From: Hyphochytrium catenoides
Lineage: Eukaryota; Sar; Hyphochytriomycetes; Hyphochytriales; Hyphochytriaceae
Assembly (NCBI GenBank): GCA_900088475.1
Contig: FLMG01001983.1
Span: forward strand, 1 to 64,000
Direction of reading: 5' to 3'
DNA: 64,000 bases
Under the pieces are notes generated by a model that made no database searches, was not told the DNA's origin, and was given only the letters and a program-made list of their open reading frames with translations. Positions 23,808 through 36,000 of this stretch are shown here, one piece after another. Each line of letters begins with the position of its first letter. Position 1 is the stretch's first letter. Position numbers and translations under genes: made by a program.

Positions 23808-24453
23808 CTTATGAAAGCAGTTACCCCTCCCGGACTAGATTAACGGACGACCCTTTTGCTAATATAGGTGGATCATGCTCCTGCTCTCAGCAGGTCACCA
23901 TGTAGAGGCTAATCTTCACAATGTCGGAGCTTCAGAAATTGAGTTGTCGCAGCTAGGAATGAAGATTTTTTGTAGATTTTCTTTGGATGGTGGCGGCCAA
24001 CAAGAATTGGATCAGCGCAGAAAAGAAAGGAAGGAAGGAAGGCGGTGAGGGGGGAGGAAGACAAGAAGAATCAATCACAAGAACCAGGATAAGATAATCA
24101 AATGTCATAAGCGGCTATCAGTCTTTACTCTGATCTTTTGCGTGGCGCGAACGATGCGATGCGAACTCTATGAACTTTGGAGTTTTGAAGGAGCGATGAA
24201 CAAGGTGTTGAAAGCAAGCAAATGAATGGTTTGCTCATGTAGAGCTCGCGTGCCAAGGACAGGAAGGATACTATAAGGCTGATCCTCAACTGCTGAGGCG
24301 GAGAACTATGCGGTGGGCTTTAGTATGCAATGCGGGGTGCAAAACTACATCTCCGGGTGCCTATTGCCCAGGCATTATATCGAGCACCTTTCAGACAGAT
24401 TGCAGCGAGATCTGGCGGTAGTCAACCTCTAAGGGCGACAACCTCATAAGGCC
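23808..24453. other. Divergent promoter region between TOM70 and the FAAP100-like gene
   Basis: The two genes start back to back, 646 bases apart. A purine-rich patch with GGAA units lies at about 24024-24065. No gene or RNA is recognised. Confidence 0.4.
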
Positions 24454-27400
24454 ATGGAGCCTTCAACGCTGTTCGAGCTTGCTTTTGAAAATAAGCAGGA
24501 GTTGGGCCCACTAAAGGGTGCCGCAATCATCACTGAAGCTAGCGGCCTAGCCGCGATCCGTCATATCACTCTCGTCAGAACTCAGAGTTGCGTCCTAAAA
24601 GTCTTTGTTGAGGAATCCCTAGAGGTAGGAGCGCTCCAACGTATGGACATACGTGAAGCTTGAGCGTGAATGTATCTTTGCAGCGTGTCCTTAGGTTCCC
24701 GAGTGATGTTATTGCTATTGCCGCATCGCCTCCTTATGTGAGTGAGGAGCGCCATAGAATATGTGTCATTGCCACGAAGGATGGAGGCATCTGGATATTC
24801 AAGCTCTTAGACCTTCTAGAGAGTCAAAGCCCGTCCACGAGAACCGCAGTGGAGGAGCATCCACTGCTTGAGGATCACTCCTTTCTGTCCTCTCCGTCTG
24901 GTGGTACTCAACTCGTATTTCTCCCTGCCATTCATCTATTTTTAAGTGAAACTGAATAACAGGTACAGGCCGTCCGAGGAAGAGGAAGAGGGTAGTGAAG
25001 GGACACCAATATGGGGCTTTGAGCCTGCTTTGGGACCTATGGGAAGACAGGTGAGACCCATCTCTCTTGATAAGCAACTAGTCAGAAAGGGCCAGTCAGG
25101 GTCTAATCTAGCTACGTAGAAGGAATTGCCTCTTCTATCAGGCCGCAGTCCATAATCTGCACGTTTGTCAACCAAAAGCAGAAAGCGATGAGGCAGAGAT
25201 CTATCTCCTTAGCTTAACAGCTCCAACATGTCGAAGAATCTTCTCTATCGAAAAGGCAACTTTAGGTAAGACTTCTGTCTCGTTATTTCTGCCGCTCCTA
25301 ACCCTACTCCTTAAAATGCGTGCTCTTACCTCTCGATTCCTTGTCTCACTTCTTAACGACTCTCCGCGGCTTAGTTGGCGATGTCCAGTTCTTGCCCTTT
25401 GACGGTGAGCGATCGACATGTCTCACCACTATTGGCTGTGGGAAATATGCCGATCAGGCAGACTGGATTATTCCAAGACAGCTTTATGGAGCGCTATTTG
25501 GAGTTGACTCTGCACTGAAAGGGCAGTCAGTTATCCTCCAGGTACACAGTCGAAGCACAACTACGTGGATTCTCTCTGATTTTCATACTATTCCTCGTTC
25601 GGGCGGGACTCTACCACTTCTGTGCCTTAGACTCCTCTGGCCTAGATTTAACTGCCTTTGGGCTTACCTGCGAATTACCACGGGACGCTATTTCTCTGTT
25701 CGTCATCGTTTGAAACTTCAGGGAGACTCCGACGGCACTGTGAGGTACATACTACGCGGAGATGGGCAGCAACGTGTGCGTCAGCTTCTAGACATAGGAG
25801 ACTCGGTGGTGAAAATATTTACTGCAGGCAATGGAGAGAATACACCAGAAACGTAAGTTTAGACGTTCACGAAGAGTAAAGAAGGGGTAGGGATCCTAAG
25901 GTTCATGAGGAGACAGCTGCCGCTACCCTCATTGCAGCCGATTCCGCTTTTCTTTCCGTGTGTTCGTTGTGGCCGCTGGCCCGTACCAGTTCCTTATCTG
26001 TAGAAATATTCCTCCCTTACCAGGCACAGGCAAAGGTCTGAGGAGCCACGTTTATCTTCTCTTTGCTATCTCCCTCCTCACTGTCTGGCTCGGCATAGAG
26101 ATCCAGCGGGGACTGCCGTTTGTGTCGTTGGCTTCTCAGGGAAAGTGAAAGTTGTCAGTTATGATGGTGACAATGCTAAGAGTCACCTGCGCCTCCAAGA
26201 GCTTCAGCTACCTGGTCCAGTAAGGTCAGCCGTATCTTACAAGGGGCAGCTGGTGCACTGCTCAAAGGGTGTGATGTATACCACATCACTCAGTACCAGT
26301 GAAAAATCACTGACACATCGTACGCCATTCGCACGGGTAAGAGTTCTATCACACATATAAAAAGCCCTACATCCCCTCTGCTGTATGGTTACCATTCAAG
26401 GCGTAGGATGGCGGATCGTTGTCTCTTCTTGCCGTGATTTTTTGGTGGTCGAGTGTACCTGCTCCTCAATAGTTCTAACACCTGTGTTGCGGCAGAACAT
26501 TACCTATATTGCCTCGTCGCCGCGGTCGGTCTACGTCCTTGCTCATACCGGAACTCTCTATCGGCTGACTACAAGCAAAGTAAACAAAGGGGACCAAAAC
26601 GACAACCTTGAGTCAGGTAACTTAGGACCCTTGGTCATTATGATTGGCATGGCAAGACTAGAATGAAAACTGTTCGGCCGCTGGAGAAAGAGGGAAATAG
26701 CTCAAGCTCACAGGCTCAAGGAATGATGTCTGAAAGGGGCAGGGCGAACAACGCAACACCTGGTTGATCGCAAGTTGGCTGGTGGCAAACCACATGAAGC
26801 CGCCAATGTTACTCATCCTCTGACTTGGCATAGGTGGAGTCTGCTTGAGCAAGACCCAGGGAGAGCAGGTAGAAGAGGTGCTGGCGCAGCTTGGGCGGCA
26901 GTCCGAAGTCCAAGGGAAGTTGGTGAAAGAAAAAGACCAGTTAGACAACATCATCCGATTGTTGAACCAGGCTGTCCACTTCCTTATGAACGTGAGGAGG
27001 CAAGGTGAGAAGAAGACAGCTCTTCGTATGCAACTATAAGATGTAGGAGCTCACCTGCGGCATCTTCAGGTCTCTCCACCTTATTACAGCCTTCCCTTCA
27101 CCTCTCACTGATCCCGGACGCTCTAGAGGAAAAATCTGGACAACTTCAGATCGTTTTTGAGGTGCAGCTACGGGTACTGCAGAAGCTTCCAACCTTCATG
27201 GAACCGAATAACTGGTAACTAAAGACAAATAGAGGTAGAAGGGAAGGGAAAAGCATAGAAAGTGTAAGAGGGTCCCAGAGATGGTTGGAAAGTAATCTGA
27301 AGGAAGAGCAGAATAAATAGTAGTAGAGTTCTGCAAGACAATAGGTGGAATGTCGGTCCGGGGACTGAGGCAAAATGACGAGAAGTAGGAACTGGCAAGG

Positions 27401-29003
27401 CCGCTAATATAGCCTTGTCTACTATCTAGGGCCATCCTAATACGGTCCGTACAGCATCAGGGCGATGTCGAGTCCATCACGATCCCGCTTAGTAAGATGG
27501 CACGCAGAGCAGGTCTCTTCTCTGCCAAGGTAGAGTCCAAGCGAGAAGGCAATCAGCGCATCTCAACAGATCTCTGGCTGGTTTATGCGATTGAATCCGG
27601 CGGTCTAGCGGGAAGGCAGGATGACATCGAGGACTGCACAACCCGAGAGGGACGTGCTCGGACTCTTAGACAGCACTTGCAAAGTCTCACGTTCGATATC
27701 TTAGACCTCTGCACTCCTTTGGAGACTGTCCCTGCAAGCACTATTAGTATGCAGCAGAGACCTTCCCCCTCTTCAGCATACTCGTTAAACCGATGCAATT
27801 TCACATCTATCGAGCCTCGAGCCTCGCGTGATCTGATTCCTGCGGATCCCGTGTGGCACAATGCTGCGAAAGAAGCCTTAAATGCATTGGAGAGAAACGA
27901 AACAGGAGAGACTGGGGCTTCGAGGACGTACAGGGAAGGTACATAGCTGAAAGTTTCGCCGACAATTCTTAGTGCCCAGTAGTCTGTCTCCATTATACTT
28001 GCTACTGCCTTGTTTCACACTCTCATCCAACCGTCTGCGGTCCTATAGGCGAAGCTTCTTCGCTTACGGATGAGGCCACACAGAGCACATTTCTGGTCCT
28101 CTCTGTCACCGAACGTCATCGAGAGCTCTTCACAACATCGATCAATCTGCTCAGAACTCTTTTGGGTGAGAACAAGGCTTTGAAGTTAGACGAAAAGCTT
28201 TCAGCGGCCGGAGGCGTCACGAGGAGTGGCGGGCTAATAGTCATAAGGACCTCTCTAAAGAGAGGGAATAACGGCGAAAAGGTCGGCATCGCACCTGGTT
28301 TTCTCTCCACCTCCCTATTTGCAAGCTCCCTCTGCATAAGTTGGGATCACCCTTCTGACCGCGGAAGTATGCCTTCTATTCTGACACCAACGCTCTCGCT
28401 ATCTCAGGCTATAGAAGTTTCGATTGCAGTCTCGTCACCTAAAGATTTGAGCTTGGTAAGTCAGGGAGCTGGCCCGTACGGGACGGAAGCCCCGTGAAGC
28501 GACATCAATGCACGTTCGTGACCTTGTTGCTTTCAACTTCTGAAATATACTTTGTCTTTAGGTTCGCGGCGCACTGCTAAGGCGTCTGGAAGTGTTGGTT
28601 CAAAGCTGCAACGAAGGAGAGTTATCCACTGAGACTGTCTTAGCCGTTGCCAAGGCCATTTACCAGCGGAACGCCGCTTTCAGTGGGATAGGAGGCGACC
28701 TCATTGAGCTGCTGTGCCAACTGAGGGTAAGCTATTACTTATGCTGCGTCTATCTTTCCGCGATGCCTTTCGCTCGTCTTCTACGGCTATGGTTACCTCC
28801 TCTCACTTTCCTTATGTTATACTTTCTCCCGGACCCTATCCCAGTAGCTAAGCTCACTCTTTTCCTCTGTTTAGCTGCAGAGGGAAGACTATCAAGATAA
28901 GCGGCGCCTTGATGGACAACTCCAGGTCGACCGTCTGCGTACAGAGAACGAAATGCGGCGCCTGTATGAGTCCTTCAGGGCTTGTAGCATATTCTTCCTC
29001 TAG
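24454..29003 (+). CDS. Fanconi anaemia core complex-associated protein 100 (FAAP100)-like
   Basis: A gene of roughly a dozen exons matches vertebrate FAAP100 in architecture and in several blocks. FAAP100 is the scaffold that, with FANCB and FANCL, forms the catalytic module ubiquitinating FANCD2-FANCI at DNA interstrand crosslinks. Exon 1 (from 24454) splices in phase from ...VEESLE to RVLRFPSDVIAIAASPP. Further beta-propeller blades include DSALKGQSVILQ followed by GDSDGTVRYIL, then VCVVGFSGKVKVVSYDG and LQELQLPGPVRSAV. The last of these ends with a YKGQLVHCSKGVMYTTSLS strand. A blade ending HTGTLYRLTT precedes a coiled coil at about 26845-26990 (VEEVLAQLGRQSEVQGKL). The central region at 27490-28500 is a beta-sandwich-like segment. 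The C-terminal helix (QREDYQDKRRLDGQLQVDR) is joined from 28726 by an in-phase splice and stops at 29003. Recognition rests on remembered family patterns, not on a search. Internal exons around 25-27 kb are approximate. Confidence 0.68.
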
Positions 29004-29381
29004 ACTGGCCCGTTAGCTCATCCATGTTATTTATTATCAAGTGCCGCCATCCTATGGTGGCCTTCCTAGTATACATTGGCTTCTCAGCCTTCTGTCTTCG
29101 CGTGCCCTATTCATTCTGCTTTTTGTATCGAAAGCAAGACTGCTAGTATCGGCCCGTTCTTTGGCACGTCTCCCTCCTTAGTCTTACCGACGCTCGTCTA
29201 TCCTATCTTCCCTTTGGCGAAAGAGTGTCCGAGGTAGCCTTAAGACAAAACCCTGTCCTCCAAAGATACCGGTACATGTATCTGTCTGGGTGACAAAGCA
29301 TCACATCCTAACTCTGCTCAGTTCATGGGGCAGCGATAGAGACGAAGAGACCATTTCGTCTAGAGATGGTCTTCTTCTGCA
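29004..29381. other. Tail-to-tail intergenic region
   Basis: The 3' ends of the FAAP100-like gene (plus) and the RRM gene (minus) face each other here. It should hold both 3' UTRs and polyadenylation sites. No gene is seen. Confidence 0.4.
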
Positions 29382-30510
29382 TTACATCTCTGGCTCAAGG
29401 GTGTCCCTGTGAACCTTCGCCATCTCCTCAACATCCTTCCTCATGTCGAAGTCCCCATCCTCATTAAGCTTGTTCTGGTACCACTCGTCCGCATCGGCCC
29501 ACACTAAAACAGAAAGACCATCGGTACATCAGATTGGCCGATGAGTACGGAAAGCGGACAAACCGGACAGGAGTGTGTGGATAGAGCGGAGACATAGGAG
29601 GCATGATGGATGAACCGAGAGACCTCACAATGCAGACAGTAGGATAACGGATGTCCACGGTGCTTGAGAGAAGAATGCGTCGCGCAAGCATACCAGACTG
29701 CTTAGAACCTAGCTTGTTCTTCATGGGCTTTGCAATGTTCACTTTAAGCACCCTTCCTAGCAGCTCAGCATCTAGATGTAGAGTGGAGAGAGTAGAGTAG
29801 ATGTAGAGAGGAGAAGAAGAAGCCGTCGCGTACAGTCAGAACTGAAGAGAAGAAAGCTCAAGTCAGCGGAAAGGGAAGGGAGCGGATAGGAGTCGAAGAC
29901 TAAGCCCAACATTCAAGCATAAGATGCAAGACTTGGAAGAAAGAATGCACCATGAGCCCACCTACCGTTCATGTTCTCTAAAGCTGCCGCAGCGTCTTCC
30001 TCCTCTTCAAACTCTACGAAGCCAAATCCCCTATTGCGCTCTGCATTTATAGGAGGTGTCGTAAGGCCCATAAGGTCTATCCTAGCTCGGCGCACTCTCC
30101 TTCGGTATGGACATGCCTCTATGCCTCGCTTCCGATTTATCTTTCTATAGTCCTTCTGCCAACGCAGCTGCCCAGGTCTGTCTCACTTTGTACTCCCGTG
30201 CTCGAGAACTAACCTAAGCTGCTGTCTTTCTTCTTCTGATCTCTGTCGCTCCTTCTCTTTAGCTCGTTGTGTCAAAGGTTCTCCTCTCTTTTCACTGCGA
30301 TCTATCGTTCTCTATCTGCTCGTTGTACCACCGCCTAGAAGGTGACCCATGTTGCGCTTTCGGCCTACCTGTGACATGATCCATGGGGATTTGAACCTCT
30401 CTGATCTCGCCAAATGGGATGAAGGCAGCATGAAGAATTGCATCGGTGACTTCTGTGTCCAATCCGCCAACGTAAAGAATTCTCTTCTTTCGCACAGCTA
30501 CTTCCGCCAT
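29382..30510 (-). CDS. Cyclophilin E-type RRM protein lacking the PPIase domain
   Basis: This is a small RNA-binding protein whose single RRM is clearly of the cyclophilin E (PPIE/Cyp33) type. Exon 1 begins [17 protein letters not shown] (RNP2), then [20 protein letters not shown] and DHVT. Exon 2 (from about 30044) gives [10 protein letters not shown] (RNP1) and AAALENMN. Exon 3 (from about 29766) gives [19 protein letters not shown]. Exon 4 gives [20 protein letters not shown] and stops at 29382. In animal PPIE the RRM is followed by a linker and a cyclophilin peptidyl-prolyl isomerase domain. Here the frame stops after the linker equivalent, and the downstream sequence holds no cyclophilin exon. 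PPIE is a spliceosome component and its RRM binds RNA and PHD fingers, so a nuclear RNA role is likely. The product is about 130-140 residues. Confidence 0.85.
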
Positions 30511-30979
30511 GGCGTACCAAAGACACCTTTCAACTCAGCCCTGAAGAGCTTTCAAGCCTTCACTACCTGCTTCTTCGATGATACGGCGGTCAGAATCGCT
30601 GCTGGAGCTTCGCAGGCAGATGAAGAATTTTGAAGACTATCATACCCAAAGATCAGCGTCTGCAAAGCTGCAGAAAAGCTTTTTCTGTCGATCATCGGCC
30701 CACCACCCTCGTACTAATGCGAAAGTATCTGGATTCTCTGCTGTTGGCAATTACTAATTCTTTGCATTTACAGGTAACTAAGACGCTACTTTTAAAACAG
30801 TGAACATGACCTACCCCGGACAAATAGAAAACCTTAGGATCTCAGTCCATGGCTTCATGCTCACCTAACGTTTCGACCAGAATGAGCTTTATTTTTAGGC
30901 TTGCTGGTTGGCAAGTGTATCTATCATCCTTCCTTCGCGCCTTGAGCGCAGGACAGCTCGATGTAGAATCGATAAGACC
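30511..30979. other. Intergenic region
   Basis: This lies between the xylose isomerase stop and the RRM gene start, both on the minus strand. It should hold the xylose isomerase 3' UTR and the RRM gene promoter. No gene is recognised. Confidence 0.35.
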
Positions 30980-32515
30980 CTAGGCCTTGGAGCCTCTATG
31001 GGTCCGTGTCAAGCCCTCGTCTGCTAGAAGTGCCAGGGTCATCTTCTGATTTAGCGTAGCTTCGAAGAGCTCCTGCTGCCCAGACTCTCTGGCTGCCTCT
31101 CCATGTTCCTTTACATAGCTTTCCAGGTCCCGAAAGCTTCCGCTCCCAGCTAGAATGTCCCTGGCTAAAGGCTCTGACGACCAGGAGGAATAGCGCTTCG
31201 CAGTCATGGAGTCTAGAGTTCCGTCTTGAAGAATATATGCCGCATTACGCAGCCCTCTGGCAAAGGTATCCATGGCAGCAATATGCGCTATGAAGATATC
31301 AGCAGGGTTGATGGACTCTCTACGTACTTTGCAGTCAAAGTTAAGTCCTCCAGGGGCCATTCCTCCCATCTCTATTACCTTCTTCATAACCAGCGTTGCC
31401 TTCTTTTCGTCCATTAAGAACTGGTCCGTATCCCAGCCCAACATAGGATCTCCCGAATTGCAGTCTATCGAGCCTAACATGCCGTACTCCGCCGCCAGAA
31501 CAATATCATGCTCATATTCGTGCCCTGCAAGCGTCGTATGATTGGGCTCTATGTTCAGTTTGAAGTCCTTTTCCAACTTATAGTGATACAGAAAGGACAT
31601 CACTGTCTGTGCATCATAGTCGTACTGATGCTTGGTAGGCTCTCTGGGCTTGGGTTCGATAAGGAGCTGAAACGTAGCACCGATCTCCTTTTTGTGCTTG
31701 ACAGCCAGATGGAAGAATGCTGCAAGCTGGTCAAGCTCCGCCCTTGGACGAGTATTCAGAAGAGATTGGTAGCCCTCTCTTCCTCCCCAGAAAACATAGT
31801 TCTCTCCCCCCAACTTGTGAGTCACCTCCATTGCTTTTTTTACCTGAGCAGCTGCCCGGGCGAAGACTTTGAAATTGGGGTTCGTGGCAGCGCCGCACAT
31901 ATAGCGGGAATGAGAGAAAAGATTTGCCGTGCCCCACAGAAGTTTGACACCTGTCCTACAATGTGCCTTCAACATATGGTCAGTCACCTGTTCTAGAATC
32001 TGGTTCGTTTCCTCTAACGAGCTGCCCTCAGGAGCAACGTCACGGTCATGAAACGTATAGTAGACCACACCAAGCTTCTTGAATAGCTCAAAGGCAGCGT
32101 CAACACGTCGACAAGCGCCTTCGACGGTATGAGTATTTTCTTCCCACTTTCTTAAAAGGGTAGGCTCCCCGAATGGATCAGCCCCTGTCCCGCGAAAGGT
32201 GTGCCAGAAGCAGACGGAGAAGCGGCACCAGTCCCGCATCGGTCGGCCCAAAATGACTTCATCAGCGTTGTACTCCTTGAAGGACAATGGGTTGGACGAC
32301 TGGCGCCCCTCATAGCGAATGGTCGGGATCTCAGGAAAGTACTCGTCCGCAGTAGCCATCTCCCCCAAAAGGTTGTTCCTCAACAATGCTTTCCCAAGCT
32401 TTGAAGCAGTGGGTGGACGCTCGTCTCTATCAATCACCCAGCTCGGCCCAGAGAACGTGATCAAGTGTCGGTCAGCACCGACGCTATCCTCTGACAATGT
32501 ACGCCTGTGCCTCAC
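30980..32515 (-). CDS. xylA: Xylose isomerase
   Basis: An intronless 511-residue enzyme that interconverts D-xylose and D-xylulose (and glucose and fructose), feeding xylose to xylulokinase and the pentose phosphate pathway. It is of the longer, class II type. Family motifs are in order and intact: FWHTFRGTGADPFG (about 103-116), YYTFHDRDVAPEG with catalytic H156 and D159, ENYVFWGGREGY (238-249), LIEPKP with metal ligand E287 and K289, EPTKHQYD, NIEPNHTTLAGHE with E323 and H326, SIDCNSGD with D351, GWDTDQF with D362 and D364, and GGLNFDCK with D394. The first 50 or so residues extend beyond bacterial enzymes and show no obvious signal peptide. They do not look like a strong mitochondrial presequence, so a cytosolic enzyme is likeliest. 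Family assignment is certain; the start codon less so, because an intron could remove part of the N-terminus. Confidence 0.96.
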   Translation of the reverse strand: MRHRRTLSEDSVGADRHLITFSGPSWVIDRDERPPTASKLGKALLRNNLLGEMATADEYFPEIPTIRYEGRQSSNPLSFKEYNADEVILGRPMRDWCRFSVCFWHTFRGTGADPFGEPTLLRKWEENTHTVEGACRRVDAAFELFKKLGVVYYTFHDRDVAPEGSSLEETNQILEQVTDHMLKAHCRTGVKLLWGTANLFSHSRYMCGAATNPNFKVFARAAAQVKKAMEVTHKLGGENYVFWGGREGYQSLLNTRPRAELDQLAAFFHLAVKHKKEIGATFQLLIEPKPREPTKHQYDYDAQTVMSFLYHYKLEKDFKLNIEPNHTTLAGHEYEHDIVLAAEYGMLGSIDCNSGDPMLGWDTDQFLMDEKKATLVMKKVIEMGGMAPGGLNFDCKVRRESINPADIFIAHIAAMDTFARGLRNAAYILQDGTLDSMTAKRYSSWSSEPLARDILAGSGSFRDLESYVKEHGEAARESGQQELFEATLNQKMTLALLADEGLTRTHRGSKA

Positions 32516-33012
32516 CTAATGCAGGCTTCTCCTATCCATGAGAGCTTCAGCTTATTAGCGTCTGTTGAAGATCTTTGCTCAGGTGTTTTGCATAGGAACA
32601 GAACTACAGACGTGCAAATAAGAAGCTTCAACCTGAGTGATCGCCCACCCATCCCGTTACAGTTAATGCTTTTTACATGAGAATCTACCCCGAAATGCCG
32701 CCCCACCCTACCCCATCATCTCTCAAAAACTCCAGAGTAGATGCGTAGGAAACTAAGATTTTGATCTAGAATTAGGTTATCAGTCCAAATGCAACTGTCC
32801 TGGAGTAGTACTGGACAAGACTTTTTTGAGTCTCGGAGCGCTGTGCCCACATCAGCTCCGCCCCGCTCCCTCGCGCGCTGATCATGATCAGAAGCCAGAG
32901 GGGAAGATGGACCTGCAGATTGAGATTGGGAATCGCTATCGCCAGCCAAGTCATGGAAGAGCCGAAGTAGGACACGGTACAAGAGCCACTGTCCGTTAAT
33001 AAGGAGCGTCAG
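32516..33012. other. Divergent intergenic region
   Basis: This lies between the start codons of xylose isomerase (minus) and the EST1-NYN gene (plus), and is a probable shared promoter region. No gene is recognised. Confidence 0.4.
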
Positions 33013-36000
33013 ATGGAGCCAAACGCCGATGCGGCTGGCGGTACCGGCCCTCGGCAAGGACGAAGAGCTAATCGCGGGAAGAAGAAAGGATCAAGTGAAA
33101 GTGACAAGGGCCCAGAGATGCCTGTTGACAGAGATTCCTCGTTAACAGATCCTTCTGTGTCGTCATCGAGCCGCAAGGTGGGCGTTTGATCAATCTGTAT
33201 GATACTCGTCAAAGCATATACTCACGCGGTTGCTACATGTTAGAAGACAGCAAAAGCAGCCACGCTTAAGTCGGACCGTGACACGAGTAGACCCTCCAAA
33301 GATGGCAATGAGCCAAACAGAGAGCAATCTGGTCCTAATGTAAGCTCCGCAACCTCTGCTCACCGTAAGAAAACTGCTGGAGAGAAGGAAAAGCGATTGA
33401 GTGGAGATAAAGAGAAGGGCAGGAAACAAAGCCGACCGGGCTTTGAAGTCTATGTCCCGAGGGCCAGGGACGGGACTTCAGGACGTGGACAAACGAGAAC
33501 GATCACAGATTCTGAAAGAGAGACAGATACCGCAAACAGGAATGCTTCACCTGCTAAGCCAATCCGCGCTAGAAAGGCGAAATTGTCCCAGAGTCCAGCT
33601 AGGTCCGAGCACACCGCCACCAGGGAGTTGACTGAGGCAATGGAGCACATTCAGTTTATGGAGAAAGAGTTAGCCTATCGGCGGAGAGAGACGGAGAGAG
33701 AGAAGGAGAGAGAAAGGGAAAGACAGAGAGCTCATGCGGCTGCTGAGGAGAGAAGACAGCGAATAGAAGAAGAGAGAAGAGAAAGAGAGCGGAAGCTTCG
33801 GGAGGAAACCATCAAGAAGATTCAAGAACAAAATATTGAGAAATTGGCGCGAGCGGAGCTCATGTACTCTCTCCTGCAGAGTCACAAAGCCTCTACAGAG
33901 ACTGTAGAATATCCTGAGGCTGCTAGAATACCCAGCACTCAAAGAGGAAGGAGTGAGGCAGCGGGCAAAGACAGAGAAGCAGTGGAGGATACTCTCCCGG
34001 TGGCCTTCTCTGCAGCCGGAAAATCGGCGTCTTATCTTTGTGCTTGCGTGCAAAAGTGGGAGAATCGGTTAAGAGAGATGACTTCCGATATGCATGAGCT
34101 GAGGTATGTCCTTTCATTTCCATCACCGTTTGGTAGAGGATAGGAACGGCCTCTTGCAAATTTCTCTGTTATCTCGTATGTTCCCCTTGTCACCCTCTTG
34201 GGCCACAGCTGGCTCCTAACCCTACTTCGTTGTTGGGACTCACATCTGCCTTTGTCTCCTACCTCCTCTCGTTCCCTAGCGATGATCCTATGCAGGAACA
34301 GGCTACCTCTTGTCTTCGGACAGCTGTGCGAGAAGCCTATCGAGTATTGGTCACAGAATGGCTTCAATTCTCACATGAAAAGAACTTGGACCAGAAGCTG
34401 TGGGCGAATTGGTACAAGGAGATAGAGACATTGCAGAGAAAGCTCAAAGAGGCGAAGGACGTGGAGCAGAATCAGCGAAAGCTGACGGAGAAAGAAAGAG
34501 AAAGAGAGGCGGCCGCCCTCGGATTGACCGTGGGATTCTCCCTTCAGGAAAGCAGTCGTTTAAAGGATAGGCTTAGGGCAGTCATTAGTGGAGCCATAAC
34601 CTACTACTCCCGACTGGTCCAGTCCCTGGTGCACCTCTATCTCCAAAAGCGAGAACCCGAAGACAGGAAAACCCGCCTAGAAGATAGCAGCTCATCCTCG
34701 CCTTCAATGAAGGAAACAAGCGAGGATCTGCTGCCTTTAGCCAGGATAACCCTTCAGCGCACACTCATTGCGGTGGGAGATCTTTCTAGGTATAGCGAGC
34801 AATATAGCCCATCGGCTTCTAAGGACTGGACAATCGCTGAGCAGCACTATTGGAAGGCACTGTACCTGGGCCCAGGAAATGGAAAGGCGTTCAACCAGTT
34901 AGCCGTTATTGCGACATATAGAAGGGACCTACCCTCGGCCATGTACCTGTACTTTCGCGCTCTGGCGGCAACAAGCTCCTTTCCTGCGCGGGAAAATATT
35001 CTTTCTCTGGTTGAAAAGGCACGGCAGCAGCTTAAGAAGCTGCCTCCTCTGGGCAAGGGTGCATCTCTTGAGCAATGTCTCCAATACTTCGGTCTTCACG
35101 TCACAGCAACCGCTGGTGCTCTGTTTTCTCATATCGACGAAGAACACTTTGGGAAGCTTCTTTCTCGATGTCTTAGCACGAGCTCTCAGATGATACGAGC
35201 TTTGGAAGCTACACTATTAGACAGAGTGGACGCAGTACTCGTCAGCAGAGGATTGGAGTCTGCTCTTGGAAGGCGAAGTCAAGAGGTTACAGAAGGCAAT
35301 GAAAGTAGTGCTTTTCACGGCCTTCTAGCTCATGTCGCGCAGATCCTTCATCGTGTTCTCATCATTTCGATACTCCTGGTGCATAACTCTATTGTGAGTG
35401 CAGGCAGATGATTCGTTTGCTACTGTTCGTTGGCCTTTTCCGACACATTGCTGACATTGCAACCTATGTTCTTCGGTGGCGTGGCCTTCCTCACGATTCC
35501 CATTCTTTCTCCCTTCTCATTTCCTTCTTTCTTTCTGAGAGTATTATCTTAACATATCTCGGCTGCTCTTTCCGAACACTCTTCACCTGATTATGCTTAA
35601 GTCGTATGTTCCTTTCCAAATCACCGGTACTTGTCTGTGTTCCCATTAGGTCTTTGCAACATGTTCAGTAACCATCTCTTTCTCCTTTCATAGTCTGCCT
35701 TTGGCCTCCGCGAAGATGGAATGCAGCCTATAGTTTCCTCACTTCCTGCCGACTGGCAATCCGCTCCCCCGCTGGTGAACGCCCTGGTGATGGTCCTTTC
35801 TATATCGAACCGCATTCTTGAGGGGTGTGAGCACGCACTGCAAGCTCGCCGAGGCACGAAGGAAAGGGAGACCGGAGAGGATTATGCAAAGAGGCTCCTA
35901 GGCCCCGTCCTTACAGTATTTGACTGGCTTAGCATCAACTCTGAGCTTCTGTCGCTCGATCACCCTCAAATGACGACATTTAGGATGAAGTTAGTGGCTG

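Noticed and set aside
31508-31996. 162-residue frame opposite the xylose isomerase gene
   Set aside because: Antisense shadow of a certain gene, with no features of its own.
34209-34279. Extension of EST1-NYN exon 3 to an acceptor at 34208
   Set aside because: Its phase does not match the donor at 34103. The acceptor at 34279 does, and it has a long pyrimidine tract.
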